Both the position numbers and the translations under genes were made by a program. The notes below the pieces were generated by a model. The model did not search any database, was not told the origin of the DNA, and was given only the letters and a program-made list of their open reading frames with translations. Positions 1-7,470 of a DNA stretch of 64,000 bases are shown one piece after another. Origin of the DNA: JAGQOZ01 sp041399205 (lineage in GTDB: Bacteria; Planctomycetota; Planctomycetia; Pirellulales; Pirellulaceae); the NCBI GenBank assembly GCA_041399205.1, contig JAWKTK010000018.1:62001-126000 (forward strand), read 5' to 3'. The stretch's first letter is position 1, and each line of letters begins with the position of its first letter.

Positions 1-563
1 AGCTTCTTGCGTAAGCTGCTCCAACGGACCAAGAACGATTCTGTGGTGGATTGGTCGTAGCAGGCGGCGAGCAGCAAGAGGTCTCGTTTTTGATGGCGAT
101 CCAGCTGGCTCAAATCCAGCGACTTGCCTTTGCCTTCTAGAATTCCGTCCAGCAGTTTAGTGATACCGATTCCCAAGATGGCGTCCATGTGATCCCACAA
201 ACGCCAAGCGGCCAACGCCTTGTCCGCTCGACGGCGGCGAGCTGGCATGCGATTGACAAAGCGGTCTAGAAACGGATTGAAGTCGTCATAGTGAATGACA
301 AACAGTTGTCTGTCATTGTGCTTGCGATTGTATTCGTCCAGATGACGATCGATCTGTAATCGCATGGCCGTTTTGCCTGCTCCTTTTTCGCCAAACACAA
401 TCGCCGTGGCGGGCACAGATGGATCGCCAAAGATTTTGTCCCACGCCGGGTGGTAGGAACTTTCGATGCAATGATGTTGAAAGACGGGATCGGTCTGAGC
501 ATCTTCTTCCGCAAAGGGATTCTTTTCAATTCCGTGGTAGGCAAGAAAATCTTGTACCTTCAT
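1..563 (-). CDS. P-loop ATPase, C-terminus cut by window edge
   Basis: About 187 residues are visible, reading leftwards from an ATG at 561-563 (protein start MKVQDFLAYHGIEKNPFAEE) and running off the window. A Walker A motif, GEKGAGKT, sits near residue 65, followed by a hydrophobic strand (LFVIHYDD) that suits an AAA/ExeA-type NTPase fold. The opening 'lgi.knPF.e..' pattern resembles the ExeA/GspA-like ATPases, which also begin with a short loading segment before the P-loop. No Walker B or sensor region can be judged because the C-terminal half is outside the window. Nucleotide binding is well supported; substrate and role are unknown. No neighbour hints at function. Confidence 0.75.
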   Translation of the reverse strand, partial: MKVQDFLAYHGIEKNPFAEEDAQTDPVFQHHCIESSYHPAWDKIFGDPSVPATAIVFGEKGAGKTAMRLQIDRHLDEYNRKHNDRQLFVIHYDDFNPFLDRFVNRMPARRRRADKALAAWRLWDHMDAILGIGITKLLDGILEGKGKSLDLSQLDRHQKRDLLLLAACYDQSTTESFLVRWSSLRKK

Positions 564-881
564 TTCACTTTCCTGTAGCAGCATTCAAAGGAGCGAATAA
601 AAAATTTCGGGCAATTCGACTACCGAGACGAAGCATGCGCTGACCGAGGTTTCTAGTCAAACTATTGTTAGGAGCGGTTCGAACGGTGGAACGTGTCGTC
701 TGCGTTTGTTCCGGTATTCGTCGTCGGCCGAATTCGCAAGTTTCGCAAAATTCGAACAGCCGGACCGCGACGCCTCCTGATTTCCGAACAAGCCTGACCA
801 AATATAGCTCACGGGACGAATTCTATCAGGGGCGGTGGGCCGAGTCTTATCGGGAAAAAAGGGTGTTTTGTCGCGTCGTGG
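564..881. other. intergenic region, nothing recognised
   Basis: This is the divergent or spacer region between the P-loop ATPase gene and the next secreted protein gene, both read leftwards. Short open frames exist on both strands but none has a ribosome binding site or a recognisable sequence. It probably carries the promoter of the ATPase gene; no convincing -35/-10 pair could be singled out. Confidence 0.4.
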
Positions 882-1430
882 CTATTCCACTTGGATCGAT
901 TCGATCATTTTCTTGAACGCTTCGTCGCTCTTCGAAAGCGTTTCCCTGGGGCCGTAGGCCTTTAAGAAGATCAGGCCATATTGTTTGGTCTCCAAAATGG
1001 CGGCCATCATTCTGTAGTTTTCTTTCTGCACTGCCGGAGCGAACGGACCTGCCTGATCCTTGTACGTCCCTTCCATCTCGAAGGTGTGGACAATCATCTT
1101 GTCTTTCTTGCTTTCCGTGATCTTGGGTTTGGCCGCAGCGTTGACAAATTGGCCTTGCCAGCGATCCAGATTCGCCTTGACGCTACCACCCGCGCCCATG
1201 ACGGTAAAGCGACCGTTTGCGTCTCCTTTGACAGGCGGAATTTCAAATTCGAATTCAATAATGCGAGATCGAGGCTCTTGTTTTTCCCAGCCCGCAGGAA
1301 CTTTAATCTTCACCTTGCCACCAGCGACCGAAATTTCCGTGGGTGCGACCGAATCTTCCGCTTGCAACGTTGGGACACACGTCAAAGCCAACACGAAACC
1401 AATTGCCGCAAAACTGGATAAGGATCTCAT
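882..1430 (-). CDS. secreted protein of unknown function
   Basis: The 182-residue product starts with a clear Sec signal peptide (MRSLSSFAAIGFVLALTCVP, cleavage probably after LQA near residue 24). The mature part is a single soluble domain with the pattern KIKVPAGWEKQEP..RIIEFEFEIP and a C-terminal helix EAFKKMIESIQV. This layout, with a beta-rich core and 'vP.gW' opening, is common in planctomycete exported proteins and loosely recalls PsbP-like folds, but I do not recognise a named family. It stands alone: the next gene on the same strand is 70 bases upstream and unrelated. Function unknown; export is the only supported statement. Confidence 0.7.
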   Translation of the reverse strand: MRSLSSFAAIGFVLALTCVPTLQAEDSVAPTEISVAGGKVKIKVPAGWEKQEPRSRIIEFEFEIPPVKGDANGRFTVMGAGGSVKANLDRWQGQFVNAAAKPKITESKKDKMIVHTFEMEGTYKDQAGPFAPAVQKENYRMMAAILETKQYGLIFLKAYGPRETLSKSDEAFKKMIESIQVE

Positions 1431-1499
1431 TGAATACTCCTTGTCGAATTTACTTATGATTTGAGCCGAATGGTTGACTCTGGACTGGAATGCAACGAA

Positions 1500-2225
1500 T
1501 TAGGACCGTTCAATCAACAGAATCAACACCACGAACAAGATGATACAAGCGACCGCCAGAAAGGACACCATGATGGTTGACGTGCGATTCGACTTGCGTC
1601 GCACCGCTTTGACTTGTGACGCCGGTGTTGGTGCTTCGGCTGAAATGACAGGGATGTCCAGTTGTTGAGGCGTTGCCGCAGGGGTAGCGGACGTGGTGGC
1701 GGAGGTCGGCGTGCGCGAAGAATCCGCATTCAAAAACCGAAAGACTTCCTGCGCCTGCTTCCATTCTGCCCAGCCGTCTCGCCAAACATATCCATCCGCC
1801 GCCACTCGACCTTCCGTCAACCACGTCCTCATAACGTCCGCGGTAGCCGGCCCAAATTGTCCGCCGGACGGCGGACGCACGTACCACGTGGCATGCGGCG
1901 CTTCCGCAATCGGGTCGCCAGCACTAGCCGAAGGATTTGCTGCCGATGGCGGTGACGGTGGCCTTGGGTTGATAGACGGCGTGGCGTCCGACTGTTTGGT
2001 GAACTTGGGCGAAGAATCTTGATGGCGAATGCGCGTGGCGGCTTCTTCGGCCACGGAGTGCTTGTGTTCGTCCCCAACTGCCGAAACTCGTTGCAATTCG
2101 CCCTCCGTCGACTTTTCAGGAACAATGAACTTGGCTCCGCAATCCGGACAAATGCCACGTTTTCCTGCAAGAAAATCTTTGACGTTCAACTTATGTCCAT
2201 TGGGACATAGAAATCGAATTCCCAT
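1500..2225 (-). CDS. zinc-ribbon / GYF_2 domain membrane protein
   Basis: The 241-residue protein has three parts. Residues 1-37 form a zinc-ribbon-like element (CPNGHKLNV...GICPDCGAKF, with C-x2-H and C-x2-C). After a Pro/Ala/Ser-rich linker, residues about 113-163 form a GYF_2 (DUF4339) domain, recognised by WYVRPPSGGQFGPA at its start and DGYVWRDGWAEWKQA in its middle. The last 25 residues are one hydrophobic segment ending in ERS, a C-terminal membrane anchor. GYF_2 domains are thought to bind peptides or other proteins; this combination with a ribbon and a tail anchor is typical of Planctomycetota. Expected topology is ribbon and GYF domain in the cytoplasm. Start chosen at the ATG giving the intact ribbon. 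Confidence 0.8.
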   Translation of the reverse strand: MGIRFLCPNGHKLNVKDFLAGKRGICPDCGAKFIVPEKSTEGELQRVSAVGDEHKHSVAEEAATRIRHQDSSPKFTKQSDATPSINPRPPSPPSAANPSASAGDPIAEAPHATWYVRPPSGGQFGPATADVMRTWLTEGRVAADGYVWRDGWAEWKQAQEVFRFLNADSSRTPTSATTSATPAATPQQLDIPVISAEAPTPASQVKAVRRKSNRTSTIMVSFLAVACIILFVVLILLIERS

Positions 2226-2345
2226 TTCGACGCTCTTCTGGAGTTAAGCAGGCAAAACAAGCCACGGAACGATGTTAAACAATTGCGATAATCTGAATTG
2301 TACTAATAATTGGTCTAGAAAGTTCTCTAACGAAATATCAAAAAA

Positions 2346-2506
2346 ACGGGGTTAACCCCGCACGTTGCGGCAATGTATAGTATAAGAGTAGCGTATTAAG
2401 CACGAATCGTGCGGGTCGTACCTCATTCTTTCTGCGAGTTGCTAATCAAGAACCTCTTCAAATTGAACTCGTGTTACGCAAGCCACTGCGGCTTGTGCTA
2501 GTTTTT
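2346..2506 (+). other. intergenic palindromes and orphan terminator-like hairpin
   Basis: The 441-base gap before the ClpP-like gene holds three strong symmetries. At about 2348-2360 lies the palindrome GGGGTTAACCCC; near 2400 is GCACGA-A-TCGTGC; and at 2477-2497 an 8-bp stem (CGCAAGCC / GGCTTGTG, loop ACTGC) is followed by CTAGTTTTTC, the form of an intrinsic terminator on the plus strand. No plus-strand gene precedes it, so it may end a small RNA starting in the gap, or it may act as a leader attenuator of the downstream gene. Neither a promoter nor a known RNA family was recognised. Confidence 0.4.
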
Positions 2507-2666
2507 CAGTCTAAAAAGCATTTGACAAAGCCTCTGAGTTTCCCTGTCAGTGTGCTTTCGCGTTCTTTTTTCTTGCCGATTGCTAAGGATCGAGACATCT
2601 TTACAGTAAGCACGCAGAAAATGCATTTAGGCAGCGGCATTGATATGAACTTCAAGGATTACCCAT

Positions 2667-3299
2667 ATGGATCGAATTGAAGACTCGGACCGAGACGAAT
2701 ATGAAGGGCCAGTCGAAATCGCGTTGGTTGGCGACCTGACGGACAATGAAGCCGAACTCACCGATCGGCTGCTAAGCGTACCACCTCGTGGCGAATGTGT
2801 GCTATTCATCGATTCGCCAGGTGGCAGCCCCTATTGCGCGATTGCCTTGACCACGTTGATTAAACTTCGCGGACTTCGCGCCACGGGAATTGTGACGGGC
2901 GAATGTTCGTCCGCCACGTTGTGGCCGTTAGCGGCTTGCGAACGTCGAATTGTGACTCCATACAGCGTCATGTTGTTCCATCCCATGAAATGGCAGAGCG
3001 AAGAGCACGTCGGTTTGCAAGAAGCCGCCGAATGGGCTCGACACTTTGGCACGTTGGAAAAAGACATGGATCGGTTGCTGGCCGAACTGTTGGGCGTTGA
3101 CAATGACATGTTGGACAAATGGATCAATCCCGGACGGTATGTTTCCGGCCGCGAATTTGCCGAAGCGGGTCTAGCGGAATTGGTTACCATTTCCTCCATG
3201 GGCGCCAACTTTCTAAGTGGCGACAATGGTTCCGCAGCTCGTCATCCAGGGAACGGAAGTGTTCGCAAAGGAGCTCCGACAGAAAAAGTCCATAGCTAA
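2667..3299 (+). CDS. ClpP-like serine protease homologue, catalytic Asp not conserved
   Basis: The 210-residue product has the ClpP/crotonase fold signature. LFIDSPGGS (residues about 47-55) matches the ClpP glycine-rich loop, GECSSATLWPLAAC (about 79-92) aligns with the nucleophile segment G-x-x-x-S of ClpP, and RIVTPYSVMLFHP carries the expected catalytic His. The third triad position, normally Asp in a D-x-F-L-S motif, reads GRYVSG here, so the Asp appears to be replaced by Gly. The protein may therefore be a weak or inactive ClpP paralogue or use another acid. AAGGA lies 9 bases before the ATG. It is not next to clpX or a second clpP. ClpR-like subunits with broken triads exist in other lineages, so a regulatory subunit role is possible but is inference. 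Confidence 0.75.
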   Translation: MDRIEDSDRDEYEGPVEIALVGDLTDNEAELTDRLLSVPPRGECVLFIDSPGGSPYCAIALTTLIKLRGLRATGIVTGECSSATLWPLAACERRIVTPYSVMLFHPMKWQSEEHVGLQEAAEWARHFGTLEKDMDRLLAELLGVDNDMLDKWINPGRYVSGREFAEAGLAELVTISSMGANFLSGDNGSAARHPGNGSVRKGAPTEKVHS

Positions 3300-3754
3300 A
3301 CCTGCACGAGCTCGAAACAGCAAAACGAGTAGAACTTCAAACAGCTTGGCCGAATCACGGTCAGGCTGTTTTGCTTTGGCTGAATGGTTTGCTGGACGTT
3401 CCCGTTGGGTAACTCTGTGACCTCTGATCTGCGCAAGTGGCTGGAACGAACTAACCTTATTCAGCCCAGCGGGCGACACATGCTTCTTCTCGAAGGCGCC
3501 CAACATCACAGTCGGCTGCCACCGCTAACCGAATCAGGGGCTTCAGTGTAGAAATCCGAAACGCGGAGGCGCAGAGTACGCAGAGAAAAATCATGCAACT
3601 CTGCGACCTCGGCGCCTCTGCGTTTCAATCTTTTTTTGATGGTTTTGGGATGACTGATGATTGTGGATGACTGATGATTGTGGATGGCACCAAGCCCTGT
3701 TTCTTTTAATGGCTGGCACCAAACCAAACTGCTCTCTGTGTTGCTCTCACGGAG

Positions 3755-3826
3755 TAGCATGGGCCCATGGCCCGTTGCCCATACTAACCTACAAAACGCA
3801 AAAACACGGGCCATGGGCCCATGCTA
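3755..3826. repeat. 21-bp perfect inverted repeat with 30-base loop
   Basis: The left arm at 3755-3775 contains AGCATGGGCCCATGGCCCG and the right arm at 3806-3826 is its exact reverse complement; each arm is itself nearly palindromic. The intervening 30 bases are A-rich. It sits between the two large direct-repeat copies. The structure would form a very stable hairpin in single-stranded DNA or RNA and resembles a bacterial interspersed mosaic element. Confidence 0.8.
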
Positions 3827-3832
3827 ATAAAC

Positions 3833-3858
3833 GGTTGGTGCCATCGATGGCACCAACC
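3833..3858. repeat. 26-bp perfect palindrome built from the GGTTGGTGCCATC motif
   Basis: The half-site GGTTGGTGCCATC is followed immediately by its reverse complement. Single half-sites (GGTTGGTGCC or GGCACCA) occur again near 3682, 4079, 4386, 4455, 24838, 24864, 24955, 25024 and 26614, always in non-coding DNA. This recurring half-site is the best single marker for the interspersed repeat family of this window. Confidence 0.8.
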
Positions 3859-4097
3859 ACGTCCTCCTCAGCCCAGCGGGCGACACATGCGGATGCTCGA
3901 AGACGCCCAACGTCACAGTCGGCTGCCACCGCTAACCGAATCAGGGGCTTCAACGTAGTAATTGGAAACGCGGAGGCGCAGAGTACGCAGAGAAGAATCA
4001 GACAACTCGGCGACCTCAGCGCCTCTGCGTTTCAATCTTTTTTTGATGGCTTTGGGATGACTGATGATTGTGGATGGCACCAGCCAGGTCCGGATTT

Positions 4098-4460
4098 AAC
4101 CGCGGAGCGGTGCAAGCACTTAGCTGCGGGCGTGAGCCCGCAGATCGTTGTCCATCTACATCCGCATGCCGCGAAGCGGCGACAGCAGTCACAGTGATGC
4201 TCCGATTCATGGGAATTAGGCTCGGCGTTTGGTGTGTGCGAATGGGCTGCTATCGCGGCTTCGCGGCTAACGACAACGATGGCGATGGCGTCTGCGGGCT
4301 GACGCCCGCAGCTACGGGCTATCACCGGCTATCACCGCTTCGCGGCTAGGGAACGGACTTAACCGCGGAGCGGTGCCTTTAATGGATGGCACCAACTCAC
4401 GCGCCCGCAGCTACAGGCTATCGCCGCTTCGCGGCTAGGAAGCGAGTTTAGTGGCTGGCA
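4098..4460. repeat. cluster of REP-like palindromes
   Basis: Several short GC-rich palindromes are packed here: AACCGCGGAGCGGTG at about 4099 and 4360, the hairpin GCTGCGGGCGTGAGCCCGCAG-type element near 4122 and again near 4289 and 4400 in varying order, and CCGCTTCGCGGCTA near 4336 and 4424. They resemble REP/BIME sequences, which sit between genes and can be moved by REP-associated tyrosine transposases. A low-complexity Ala/Pro/Arg-coding stretch follows to 4600, but no gene was recognised between 3300 and 4832. Confidence 0.7.
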
Positions 4461-4832
4461 CCAACCAAACCGGTTCGCACCTACCGCGAACAAGAACGCC
4501 AAGACAAACAAATTCGCCAACGAGAAAAACGCCAACGCCGCCACGCCGACCGAACTTCACCACCACAGCAAGACTAAATCGCCACCGCCACGCTCGCCTC
4601 CGCCTAACTATGCAATGGTCCTGGGAGACGCTTACCTTTTATCGTCGTTTCGCTTCAGACGAAACTACCAATTGCAAGCGTTGGCAGTGCCCAGTGTCCA
4701 ACATTCTTGGTTATGGACAGTCTAGAATGCCGGTTTCATGGTAACCGGCTTAGAAATGTTGGTGGCTAGTGAAACGATCTGGAATCATGCGACCGCCCGA
4801 AACGAATTGACAACAGACAAGGAACTCGCAAA

Positions 4833-5477
4833 TTGTTAACGCTATTTCGACCAACTGCCGGTCAGATCTCCGAATTCTTGAAGCGTACTCAGGAAGCGAG
4901 TTACACCTATGACCATATCGGTGCTACTCGGCGAGAAGCCTTGCCGCACGGTTTTGACCATGATCACCATCAGGTCCTGTTGGGGCGAGGTCAGGAAGTG
5001 TTTCAACTGGCCACCAACGCCTTGCAGACGTGGAAGATGATTCCCGCTTCGATGGCAGAAGTTGTCGATCCGGCGCCGGTGGAAGTTGGTCAAGTGGTAG
5101 GTCTGCTGTTTCGAACGCCAGCCTGTTGGTCCGTCAGTCCGTGCCGAGTTGTTTACATCTTGGACGACGAATCTTGTGACGAACAAAACCAGCATTGGCG
5201 AAGATTCGCGTTTGGAAATGGCACACTGCCCGGACATGTGGAAGCGGGCGAAGAGCGATTTCAAGTGGCATGGAACTTAGACTCGAACGAAGTCTGGTAT
5301 TCCATTACGGCGTTTTCGAAGCCAAACATGTGGCTGGTCAAACTCGGCTATCTCTACGCTCGACGACAACAAGCTCGCTTTCGAAAGCTTTCTGGTCAAG
5401 CCATGCAGCAAGTTGTGGCATCCGTGGATGATTCAGCAAGCAGTCTGTCGACAAACGGGGCGACAACCGCCGAGTAG
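4833..5477 (+). CDS. DUF1990 family protein
   Basis: The 214-residue product matches the DUF1990 family: the characteristic opening (YDHIGATRRE..P.GF) is at about residues 26-40, GRGQEVFQLATNALQTWKMI at about 51-70, and the later blocks VGQVVGLLF, RFAFGNGTLPGHVEAGEERF and DSNEVWYSI are in the expected order. Members are small soluble proteins of 170-210 residues with no established biochemical role; some are proposed to be membrane-stress or lipid related, which is not supported by anything visible here. The last 25 residues are a Ser/Ala-rich tail. It stands alone between the repeat region and a secreted hydrolase-like gene. Confidence 0.85.
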   Translation: MLTLFRPTAGQISEFLKRTQEASYTYDHIGATRREALPHGFDHDHHQVLLGRGQEVFQLATNALQTWKMIPASMAEVVDPAPVEVGQVVGLLFRTPACWSVSPCRVVYILDDESCDEQNQHWRRFAFGNGTLPGHVEAGEERFQVAWNLDSNEVWYSITAFSKPNMWLVKLGYLYARRQQARFRKLSGQAMQQVVASVDDSASSLSTNGATTAE

Positions 5478-5552
5478 CCTCGCCCGCCAATCGACGCCAA
5501 CATCCGTTCACTATCGCGTGGCCATTAAACAGGATATCACGGGAGCATTCGA

Positions 5553-6425
5553 ATGAGAATCAGCAAGAAGATTGTGTGGCTAGGAGCACTCTTGGCATCA
5601 ACGGCAGCTGCCCAAATGTCACAAAATCCTTCGCCCATGGTCGAAAATACTCGAGCCCACATTCGCTTGGAGAAGCAGGCGCCGGCAGGCCAGCGAATGA
5701 ACCTTTCGGGAGGTTCGCTGTTCATCCCAACTGCATTGGCAGACAAAGATCAAGTTCGTTTGTTCATCCATTTTCATGGTGCTGATTGGATCGGCGAACT
5801 GGCGGCCAGTGACAACGACGTGGCAGTATTGAGCGTCAATTTGGGCGGCGGTTCCAGTCGGTACGCTCGGCCATTTCTGGAGAATCCTCGTCGGTTAGAA
5901 GAATGGCAGGCCGAAGTGGAAATGAAATCGGGTAAGCAAATTATCGAATTGCATTTGTCAGCGTGGAGTGCTGGATACGGAGCGATCCGCGAAATCTTGA
6001 AGCGTCCCGAGAATCACGCCAACGTTCAATCGGTGATCTTGCTGGACGGACTCCACGCCGATTATGCAACCGGAAAACCTGGCCCAGTGGAGTCAGAATT
6101 AGTTACGGACGGCCTTCGCGTTTTTTTGGACTGGGCCCGACTGGCCGCCGCGGGTCAAAAGCAGATGTTGATTACGCATTCTGAAATTTTTCCGGGGACG
6201 TTTGCCAGTACGACCGAAACGGCCGACTACTTGGTATCGCAGCTGAGTCTAAAGCGAATCGCCGTTTTGAAATGGGGACCGATGCAGACGCAACAATTAA
6301 GTGAAGTTCGAACCGGCAATTTGCTGGTGCTGGGTTTCGCCGGCAATTCCGCTCCAGATCATGTGGACCATTTGCATTCCATCAGTTCGTTTTGGAAGAT
6401 GATCATCGCTGACAAAGATAAATAG
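5553..6425 (+). CDS. secreted alpha/beta-hydrolase-like protein
   Basis: The 290-residue protein starts with a signal peptide (MRISKKIVWLGALLASTAAA). The mature domain has features of the alpha/beta-hydrolase fold: LFIHFHGADW (strand plus oxyanion-type HG), LSAWSAGYGAIREIL where AWSAG stands at the nucleophile elbow in place of G-x-S-x-G, LLDGLHADY after the next strand, and a C-terminal HVDHLH that could supply the catalytic His. The elbow deviates from consensus (Ala at the first Gly), so activity is plausible but unproven. GGGAGC lies about 10 bases before the ATG. The following universal-stress gene is on the same strand 136 bases away. Substrate unknown. Confidence 0.7.
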   Translation: MRISKKIVWLGALLASTAAAQMSQNPSPMVENTRAHIRLEKQAPAGQRMNLSGGSLFIPTALADKDQVRLFIHFHGADWIGELAASDNDVAVLSVNLGGGSSRYARPFLENPRRLEEWQAEVEMKSGKQIIELHLSAWSAGYGAIREILKRPENHANVQSVILLDGLHADYATGKPGPVESELVTDGLRVFLDWARLAAAGQKQMLITHSEIFPGTFASTTETADYLVSQLSLKRIAVLKWGPMQTQQLSEVRTGNLLVLGFAGNSAPDHVDHLHSISSFWKMIIADKDK

Positions 6426-6561
6426 ACCTGCCGGCAGACAATATGTGTATGGGTGTTTACTATTCCGGTGCTGCATCCAGCAGAATTCCTGCCAATCGGA
6501 CTCGCAATCACGCCCGCAGTCCGTTATCTTGCAAACCATCAAGAACAGAAAGGATGCCGGA

Positions 6562-7413
6562 ATGAGTAAGATTGATCAGTTTGAAAGCGTTTTCAAGGCG
6601 GCCGATAAGACCCCCTTTCAATTCGAACGGATGCAGGTCAATTCGGTGCTACTGGTTACCGACTTGTATGATCCTGACGCGGCCGAATACGGCGAAAAGG
6701 TGCGGCTGGCATTTCCAAATTTAGGAACGGATTCGACGAAATGGAGCTGTCTGGATCGAGCGCTGTTGCCTTCGGTAGATGGGTTCCTGGGCGAAATCAA
6801 GCGATTGGCGCCTGATTTCATTTTTACGTTTCGAAATCTACTGACTCCGGCAACCGAACATCCGTACAGTTTGGGCGTGCATCTAGACGTGATGACACAG
6901 GCCACGGACATTCCAATTCTGGTGTTGCCCAGCCCGCATCGAGAAGATTCGCCGGAACTACGAACGGTGAAACGTGTGATGGCGATTACCGATCACATGG
7001 CGGGCCAAAATCGGTTGGTTAGCATCGCTGCTTCGCTGACACCGCCCGACGGCGAATTGTGGCTTTCTCACGTGGAAGATGAAACCACGTTCGAACGCTA
7101 CATTCAAACCATTTCCAAAATTCCGGACATTGAAACCGATGTCGCCAAGGTTCGTATCTTGGAACAATTGCTGAAGGAGCCTCGTGATTATGTGAATTCG
7201 TGCCGAAAGGGACTGGCAGACTGCGGTTTTAAAATGCAGGTCCACGAAATTGTCACATTGGGACATCGCCTGCGTGATTATCGACAACTGTTAGACCAAC
7301 ATCAAATCGATCTGTTGGTACTAAACACGAAAGATCAAGACCAGTTGGCCATGCACGGAGTGGCGTATCCGTTGTCCGTAGAATTGCGAAACACACCACT
7401 GTTGCTACTGTAG
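6562..7413 (+). CDS. universal stress protein-like (UspA fold) protein
   Basis: The 283-residue protein begins at the ATG behind AGAAAGGA; a longer frame exists but has no ribosome binding site. The sequence looks like a tandem of two Usp-type Rossmann domains: an N-terminal half with NSVLLVTDLYDPDA and PILVLPSPHR, and a C-terminal half from RTVKRVMAITDHM through DLLVLNTKDQDQLAMHG to NTPLLLL. The C-terminal G-x2-G-x9-G phosphate loop of ATP-binding Usp proteins is only partly visible. It ends 57 bases before a NhaD/ArsB-type transporter, and Usp domains next to, or fused with, cation/proton antiporters are a known arrangement, so it may sense ATP or stress for that transporter. Confidence 0.7.
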   Translation: MSKIDQFESVFKAADKTPFQFERMQVNSVLLVTDLYDPDAAEYGEKVRLAFPNLGTDSTKWSCLDRALLPSVDGFLGEIKRLAPDFIFTFRNLLTPATEHPYSLGVHLDVMTQATDIPILVLPSPHREDSPELRTVKRVMAITDHMAGQNRLVSIAASLTPPDGELWLSHVEDETTFERYIQTISKIPDIETDVAKVRILEQLLKEPRDYVNSCRKGLADCGFKMQVHEIVTLGHRLRDYRQLLDQHQIDLLVLNTKDQDQLAMHGVAYPLSVELRNTPLLLL

Positions 7414-7470
7414 TTGCTGGGCTATGAACCTTGGCGTGCGAATTTGCTTGGTAGGGAATGGAGTCGATTG

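Larger units (their letters stand above)
3462..4079. repeat. two copies of a ~220-bp imperfect direct repeat
   Basis: Copy one runs from about 3462 to 3690 and copy two from about 3870 to 4079. Both begin CAGCCCAGCGGGCGACACAT, continue through CACAGTCGGCTGCCACCGC and AATCAGGGGCTTCA, and contain an arm pair AACGCGGAGGCGCAGAG / CTCTGCGTTTC that can fold into a long hairpin. Both end with GATTGTGGATGGCACC. Identity is roughly 90 percent by eye. The opening motif recurs at 24.7-25.0 kb and the closing motif recurs beside the transposase remnant near 26.6 kb. No coding potential was seen. This is a non-coding dispersed repeat, probably spread by the transposase family described below. Confidence 0.8.

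Noticed and set aside
3300..4832. Protein-coding genes in the long gap, for example open frames at 3661-4197 and 4451-4744
   Set aside because: They run through repeats and palindromes, share no family features and lack ribosome binding sites.
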